Below, piece after piece: positions 59,124-64,000 of a stretch of DNA of 64,000 nt. The position numbers were made by a program, and so were the translations under genes. A model generated the notes under the pieces. The model ran no database searches. It saw nothing but the letters and a program-made list of their open reading frames with translations, and had not been told where the DNA came from. Source of the DNA: Trichomonas vaginalis G3 (Eukaryota; Parabasalia; Trichomonadida; Trichomonadidae); NCBI RefSeq assembly GCF_026262505.1, contig NC_067205.1, positions 744,001 to 808,000 on the forward strand, read 5' to 3'. Within the stretch, counting starts at the first letter, position 1, and each line of letters begins with the position of its first letter.

Positions 59124-59155
<32 letters not shown>
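58416..59155 (-). repeat. Right terminal inverted repeat of the Polinton-like element
   Basis: Reverse complement of the left repeat, lacking one internal block of about 165 bases that is duplicated on the left. Contents: 24-base tandem units (about 58590-58740), three 65-base hairpin repeats, the methyltransferase-like fragment (about 58983-59062), the compound hairpin (59087-59119) and the terminal T-run (59126 on). The near identity to the left copy marks a recent insertion or conversion between the ends. Confidence 0.9.
59087..59119. repeat. Compound terminal hairpin, right end
   Basis: Mirror image of 35940-35972: GGGGCT/AGCCCC outer stem and AGGCAC/GTGCCT inner stem, six bases inside the T-run. 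Confidence 0.8.
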
Positions 59156-59160
<5 letters not shown>

Positions 59161-59655
59161 TACAATAAAATTTTAAAAACTCTATTTCTTCTCAAGAACA
59201 TTTTTTTCCTTCATATGAAGAAACATTTTGTTCTCCATTTGATACTGAGTCTAAATCTCGATTTTTGAATTTTCTTCTCTCCAAATTTCTTTTTTCCAAA
59301 TTAGAAGTTTAATTCAAATTTTCAATAGTTTATATATTTTCTCAAACCGTCTCAGATTTTCTCACTTTTTAGGGATTTTCTCTCAAAATATACAAAAATA
59401 GTAATATCAATACATGTGTCTAATATACTTTAAAACCATCGTGACAAAATTCAAAAACGAAGAGTTCTTCTCTCCAAATTTTTTTCAAAATCAAAAAAAA
59501 TGAGATAAAAAAGTACGTTTGGACAATTCATTTTTAGCATTTTAGGAATTTTTTCACTTTTCTTCCAAATTGACATCCTTAATTCGTGTTTAATGATTAA
59601 CTTCACGCCGATAATTTTTCAAAAGTGTATCGTGTAAAGAAAAAAAAGAAACAAA
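59161..59655. other. 500-base region between the Polinton-like element and the karyopherin-like gene
   Basis: AT-rich with repeated TTCTCTCCAAATTT-type stretches (about 59275 and 59469). It probably includes the promoter of the following gene. No known element is recognised. Confidence 0.4.
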
Positions 59656-62552
59656 ATGAGTTCTAAAGTCGAATTATTGATCACACTTGTTAATAAAGGG
59701 GAAGAGAGTCAGCAAGAAAATGCTCTAAATATATATAATGAGCTCATGGAAGACCCTGTTTCGTTCTATTTTCAACTAGAAGAAATTTTACGATCAAATA
59801 AAAACTCGTTAGTAAAGTATCAAGCATGTAACTTTATGGAAATCATTCTTAGAACCAAGATCGATCAATTTTCTCAAGAACAACTAGACCACTTAAGACA
59901 AGGAATACCAGATTTATGTGAAAAACTCGAAAACGATGACTTCAAGCATTTCACAATTATTCCGATGCGCCTTCTCAAAGGATGTGATCAGGAATGGAGA
60001 GATTTTTACGCAAAAACAACAGGTAAATCTTATTCTCTAGAACTCGCAATCCAAATGCATGACCACTTAGATAAAGATGTCATGCAACAGCCAATTGTAA
60101 ATGATACGAAATTTGCCTTCAGTTATAAAGATCAACTCTGCAATTCACCAAACAAAATAGCGCCTATCGTTTTTTGCAAATTAATTGGTTTATACGCTTC
60201 GCTTTATCCAGACCGTGCAGAAGATATCGTAGATCATCTCCCAAAGATATTGGAAATGGCAAAGAATTCAAGACAATACGATTATTACCTTTTCAATATA
60301 TTTTGGAACCAACTTGGAATTATTTTCTCGGAGATTGCCGCACAGATTCCGATATTTTATGACTTCGCAAACGTTGCTTTCGAATATTCATCGGATGAAT
60401 CTCTCAATTTATACTACAGACTTGTTCCCTTGTTCATGTTTGGTAAGACTGTTAGAGATATTTCTATGATCTTGGTCTTAAAATCACGAACAGTTTAATA
60501 AATCTGATTTTAATCGCAGATCAGTCAACTCCACTACTACTTGAGAAATTCATCGAATTATTAAATTCTTTATTCGCTTGTTTCGAACACAAAATGATAT
60601 GCGACTTTTCTGTACAAAAGATTGCAGAATTACAAGAAATTAACACAATGCAATCGAAAATTACCATCGGAATTATCTACCTTACACTCGTACTGAATTA
60701 TTCCAACTGGCTTGCTACTCATTGGTCATCGTTTGAAGAATTTTTGAATGAAAATATTTCAGTCGAAGGAAATGAGACTCTACTGATAATCTTTTGCAAT
60801 ATAATACGAGAAATGCCGGTCTTTTTCGGATTCAGCATTATTAATTTCGAACATTTGATTGAAATCATCCAACCATTGATCATTTCTTCAAATCCAGACC
60901 TCAGATTCACAGCCATACAAGCCTTGATTCGTTTGCATGATGTTATTCAGGTAACAATCACTGGAATAATCTTACCTATCCTTCAACTCGCTCCAGAGAT
61001 CTCAGATGACATCATCAGCCAATGCCTTTACGCAGTATTCAAAACTCTTCGTACAGAATACACTTTTTCAGAGGAAACCGCCTGGGAAGTTGCAAATTTT
61101 GTTGTTCCTCTGTTTACAGATGATGATTTAGATGTTGTTGACGGAACATTATACATTGCCATTGAATTGCAATGCCTTAGCGCTGTAATTCGTGATGAAA
61201 TGAAAGATATAACAATTGCAGGTATCGAAAGGTTGTTAAATTCAGAAGATATTGCATTGATCGCTAACGGTATTGTTCATTTAGCCGATCTTCTTGAAGT
61301 ATACCCCGACGAAGCCGTTCAAACAGCGAATGAATACTCTGAATTGATAGAAAGGACAATTTTCGATAGCGAACACCTCTATAATGCCCAGATATCCATT
61401 GTTGCTGCTGCAAGACTTGCATCCAATTGCCAGTTCTCTTTCACACAGAGAATTATTGAAGTTGGAGTGGAATATCTCAACAGTACTGAGCCATGCCTTG
61501 TAGCAACAGGTGCTGATATATTCCAGGTCATTTGTCCGCACTTGGATCCTGCTGCTGCCCATCAAATTATTTCAAATATGTTCGACATCGCGAAAACATG
61601 CACAGACATACCAACTGTTGCCAAAACACTATTGAATGTTGGCAGGATATTCTTCGGTTTCGGCAAAAACATGCCAGAAGATATCAAACAGCTTGGAATT
61701 GACGCGATGATTGATTATATTTCCGGAAATTTCGAAGTGCTCGGTGGAGTTCCCCCTGAAACAACCGATATTTCGGTCCAGCTCATGGTCATCATGCTTA
61801 ACCAGATGAAATTCTGCTTAACAAAGCCAGGTCCAGAAGTTCCTGAAATATTCCGCTTCACAATGTCATTGCTGAAGATGGGCGACCTTATAGATGAAGG
61901 TGTTAAGTATGTCTGTCTTCGAATCTTATGGGTAATGATAAGATACGACATCCTGGAGCCTGATTACATACAAATGATAACAGATTTGACGATTGAACAG
62001 TTCACAACTGATCTTCCTATTATATTCCTTAGAGAAGAAGCCCATATGATCACTTTGTACATAGTTAAGAAGCTGTTTACCAAAGAATTTATCGAATCTA
62101 AACTTGATACGATAAAACAATGGTGGAACTACATATATAACAACAGACAGTCGACGCGACCATTCGCTATATCGATGGTACAGCTCATCTGGGTGGCTGT
62201 TGGCCAGCTGTAGTTCTACCAAGAGTTGAAGGACGAATTATTGCAGACAATGGAATTGATACAGATCGATGATTTCGAAGAGAATGGAGAAATGGTTGAC
62301 CTCCATTTGGAAAACTTCAGAGATGGATCTGGTTTCGAAGAAATTGACAAACAAAATATTTTATTAAGTTGCATCCTCTTCTGTGCAACTGATCAACAGC
62401 GCCTGAGAATGGGAATATCGAAGGAGAAGACAAAGGAACTGTTCGCAGCACAGAGAAACGTTGTACAAAAGAGCGAATTCATCAAAAACGCTGTTAGAGA
62501 GTTCATTGGCGATAATGAACATAGAATTAGGATATTATCTCCACTTTTATGA
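59656..62552 (+). pseudogene. Karyopherin-beta-like (importin/transportin type) gene with one frameshift and one in-frame stop
   Basis: HEAT-repeat-type helices cover the whole region (about 960 codons), the usual size of importin-beta family carriers for nuclear transport. The start (MSSKVELLITLVNKGEESQQ) resembles the N-terminal HEAT pair, including a KYQACNFMEIILR segment. The first frame is open 59656-60498, but near 60460-60470 the sequence shifts frame: the homologous reading then runs through LILIADQSTPLLLEKFIELL and on to 62213. There a TAG (62211-62213) interrupts the frame, which continues without other breaks to 62552. Two defects in one host gene suggest a pseudogene, sequence errors, or for the late stop a natural shortening. 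No parabasalid-type intron signal is seen at the shift. Confidence 0.68.
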
Positions 62553-63135
62553 ATAAAGTTTTGTTCGGTTTAGTTTAATATATAATTAAAATAGTTTTTC
62601 AATTTTTATTCACTTGAAATTATGAAAACACTATATAAATTATGTTGTAACATGATATAATTATGGATGCTAACACGTCTTACTGCTATAATAATATGAT
62701 AAAACACTTTATTCTATGAGAAATTGAATCGATTTCTTTAAACTTTAGAATTATCGAAGATTTTCTAGATGATTTTGAAATGATATATAAAATAAAATGT
62801 TATGGTAGATAGAAATTTTTGGAAATTTTCCAAAAAAAATTCGAAAAATCGAAAAATGAATTTAAATTTCAAGAATTTGATGATTATTTTTATGTTTTTA
62901 GAAAAAATTTGGAAAAATCCAGTAGATTCCATTTGATTCAGTACTGAATAGGGAATCGAATAATGTTCTTTTTGATCATTTCTATAAATTTTTAAAATTT
63001 TCAAATTTCTTTTTATTAGATTCAGCCAGCCATTACTGATGAATTAGCATCATTGTATAATGAAAATAAAAAATCCGTTAAAATAATAGAGAGCAATTTT
63101 TTTCAGTTGACTGAACAAAAGTTTTGTAACCATTT
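62553..63135. other. 580-base spacer, nothing recognised
   Basis: AT-rich region between two same-strand genes, including runs of GGAAAATTT-type sequence around 62820-62920. No gene or repeat is called. Confidence 0.4.
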
Positions 63136-64000
63136 ATGAGAATTTGGGGTGTGAATCTCATACAACTATGCCAACAAACCAAAGATATCATCCCCAACTT
63201 TCTCGAAATCATCATGTCCCATATTCTGGAGAAATGTTCGGATTATGAAGAGCTAATTCGTTCATATCACCAAGAAATCGACTTAAAAGCCGATATTTCA
63301 GAAATATCAGCCGAAAATAACGTTAAAATTAACCAAGATACGAACAATACAAAGCTTTTAAAGATATTTTTCGACTACATTTCCTCAATTCCAGATCATA
63401 TCCTTATTGATACGAATTTTTTGTGCATTCCATTGATCAAAGGAGTTGATCAAGCTGTGACATTCACGAAAACACTTCCATTTGTCAACCAAGCTCTTCT
63501 TTCTAGGTTGATTGCTTTTATTATCCTCCTTTACAATAAAATAACCGACAAAAACTTACGAAATGAGCTTCTCAAGATAGTTTGCAGCGTATTGATAAAG
63601 GAACCAAAGACAAATTCCGAGTTAATGACGCCTCAAATTTTGCAAATCTTTATCGACGACTATTTTACGATATTTTCAGAAATACCATCTTTGACTGAAG
63701 ATGTTAATTGGATTTCTCAATCAGAATTCAAAAACAATTCACAAGAAAAGCTAAATCGATTTTTATCTCAGCAAAGTATTCATTCGATGACAATGTCTCG
63801 GTCGACATCCGATGGGAAACTCAATAACAAGAAATCCAAGAGTTTACACAACCTGAAAGCTGTTGATCAAGATGCATTTGTTGCAAATGAAGAGGAAGAT
63901 GACGAACCCGATCATTTTTACGCTCCGACCACTGGCGACGATATCCAAATTACTGCTCGTCAGCGCGATTATTCGATTAATTACTTAGAAAGCGACGCAT
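63136..64000 (+). CDS. RhoGAP-like domain protein, N-terminal part; runs off the window
   Basis: ATG at 63136 followed by 288 open codons to the window end. Residues 1-150 fit a RhoGAP domain: RIWGVNLIQLCQQTKDIIPN (the 'FGV.L..L......IP' start), FLEIIMSHI, an EELIRSYHQEI block where the catalytic arginine would be R42 ('GIFR.SG' position), LLKIFFDYISSIPDHILID and NQALLSRLIAFIILLYNKI. The GIFRxSG motif is poorly kept, so activity is uncertain. The following 120 residues are Ser/Asn/Asp-rich and disordered. RhoGAPs switch off Rho/Rac GTPases controlling actin. A domain starting at residue 2 is unusual; it may have an OCRL-like or other partner domain further on. Confidence 0.6.
   Translation, partial: MRIWGVNLIQLCQQTKDIIPNFLEIIMSHILEKCSDYEELIRSYHQEIDLKADISEISAENNVKINQDTNNTKLLKIFFDYISSIPDHILIDTNFLCIPLIKGVDQAVTFTKTLPFVNQALLSRLIAFIILLYNKITDKNLRNELLKIVCSVLIKEPKTNSELMTPQILQIFIDDYFTIFSEIPSLTEDVNWISQSEFKNNSQEKLNRFLSQQSIHSMTMSRSTSDGKLNNKKSKSLHNLKAVDQDAFVANEEEDDEPDHFYAPTTGDDIQITARQRDYSINYLESDA

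Larger units (their letters stand above)
35896..59155. mobile_element. Polinton/Maverick-like (polinton-like virus) element, whole span; broken
   Basis: About 23.3 kb. The left tip is an A-run (to 35933) followed by GGTAGTGGGGC; the right tip mirrors it as GCCCCACTACC and a T-run (59126 on). TTACA at 35891-35895 and 59156-59160 is a candidate 5-base target duplication; because of the homopolymers the true length could be 5 or 6. Inverted repeats of about 0.7-0.9 kb are nearly identical. Genes are on the plus strand in the left half and mostly on the minus strand in the right half. Hallmark parts: capsid-type region, A32-type packaging ATPase and integrase region. Also present: SF3-helicase-like, KilA-N, HNH, D12 methyltransferase and tail-fibre-like parts. 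No DNA polymerase B or protease was recognised. Nearly identical ends mean a recent insertion, yet the coding parts carry roughly eight to ten breaks in total. Confidence 0.88.

Noticed and set aside
1-64000. CRISPR array or bacterial operon
   Set aside because: No spaced direct repeats with unique spacers. Tandem repeats present are contiguous, and the genes are eukaryotic or virus-like.

Overview
The window looks like nuclear DNA of a parabasalid protist. It is AT-rich, its genes are uninterrupted and separated by long spacers, and it holds gene families typical of this group: ankyrin/DUF3447-type proteins, small discoidin-like (F5/8C-like) proteins, Myb regulators, very large surface-type proteins and a Polinton/Maverick element. 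The Trichomonas vaginalis initiator (TCA-Py-T/A) is not obvious next to most start codons here, so a Tritrichomonas-like relative is at least as likely as T. vaginalis. The genus cannot be settled from the sequence.

Layout. 1-7.2 kb: the 5' end of an HSP70 gene, four tandem copies of a small discoidin-like gene (one without an ATG and with a 1.1 kb hAT-like element inserted exactly at its stop codon), and an ankyrin-type protein with an Asp/His/Asn tail. 7.3-11.7 kb: a MULE-like miniature element and a beta-helix/Ig-like surface-type gene that has lost frame near its 3' end. 11.7-19.4 kb: a compact host cluster of a RABL6-like GTPase, a HeH/LEM-type putative inner nuclear membrane protein on a shared divergent promoter, a transcription-type cyclin with an RD-rich tail, a tail-anchored protein and an unrecognised protein. 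19.4-27.4 kb: a gene desert made largely of nested DNA transposons. Outer mariner-type inverted repeats flanked by TA enclose a TTAA-flanked element, a second MULE-like element and a 1.8 kb nested palindrome. 27.4-34.6 kb: R2R3-type Myb, a third MULE-like copy, an SLC35F6-like transporter, and a divergent pair of a HOOK-like coiled-coil protein and a WRAP73/WDR8 orthologue.

35.9-59.2 kb is one Polinton-like (virus-like) element of about 23.3 kb. It has long, nearly identical inverted repeats, an A-run/T-run at the tips and a candidate TTACA target duplication, so it inserted fairly recently. It carries a double-jelly-roll-type capsid region, an A32-type packaging ATPase, an SF3-helicase-like region, an integrase region, KilA-N and T5orf172 proteins, an HNH protein, a D12-class adenine methyltransferase and a phage-tail-fibre-like region. 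I see no protein-primed DNA polymerase B and no adenovirus-type protease. It is broken, with roughly eight to ten breaks over the whole element, and is treated here as a fossil.

59.2-64 kb returns to host genes: a karyopherin-like gene with one frameshift and one in-frame stop, and the 5' part of a RhoGAP-like gene that runs off the window.

The most interesting points are the odd gene set of the Polinton-like element, the methyltransferase gene fragment carried in both of its inverted repeats, its interspersed hairpin repeats and shared A/T promoter-like motif, and the four-family transposon nest at 20.6-26.7 kb.
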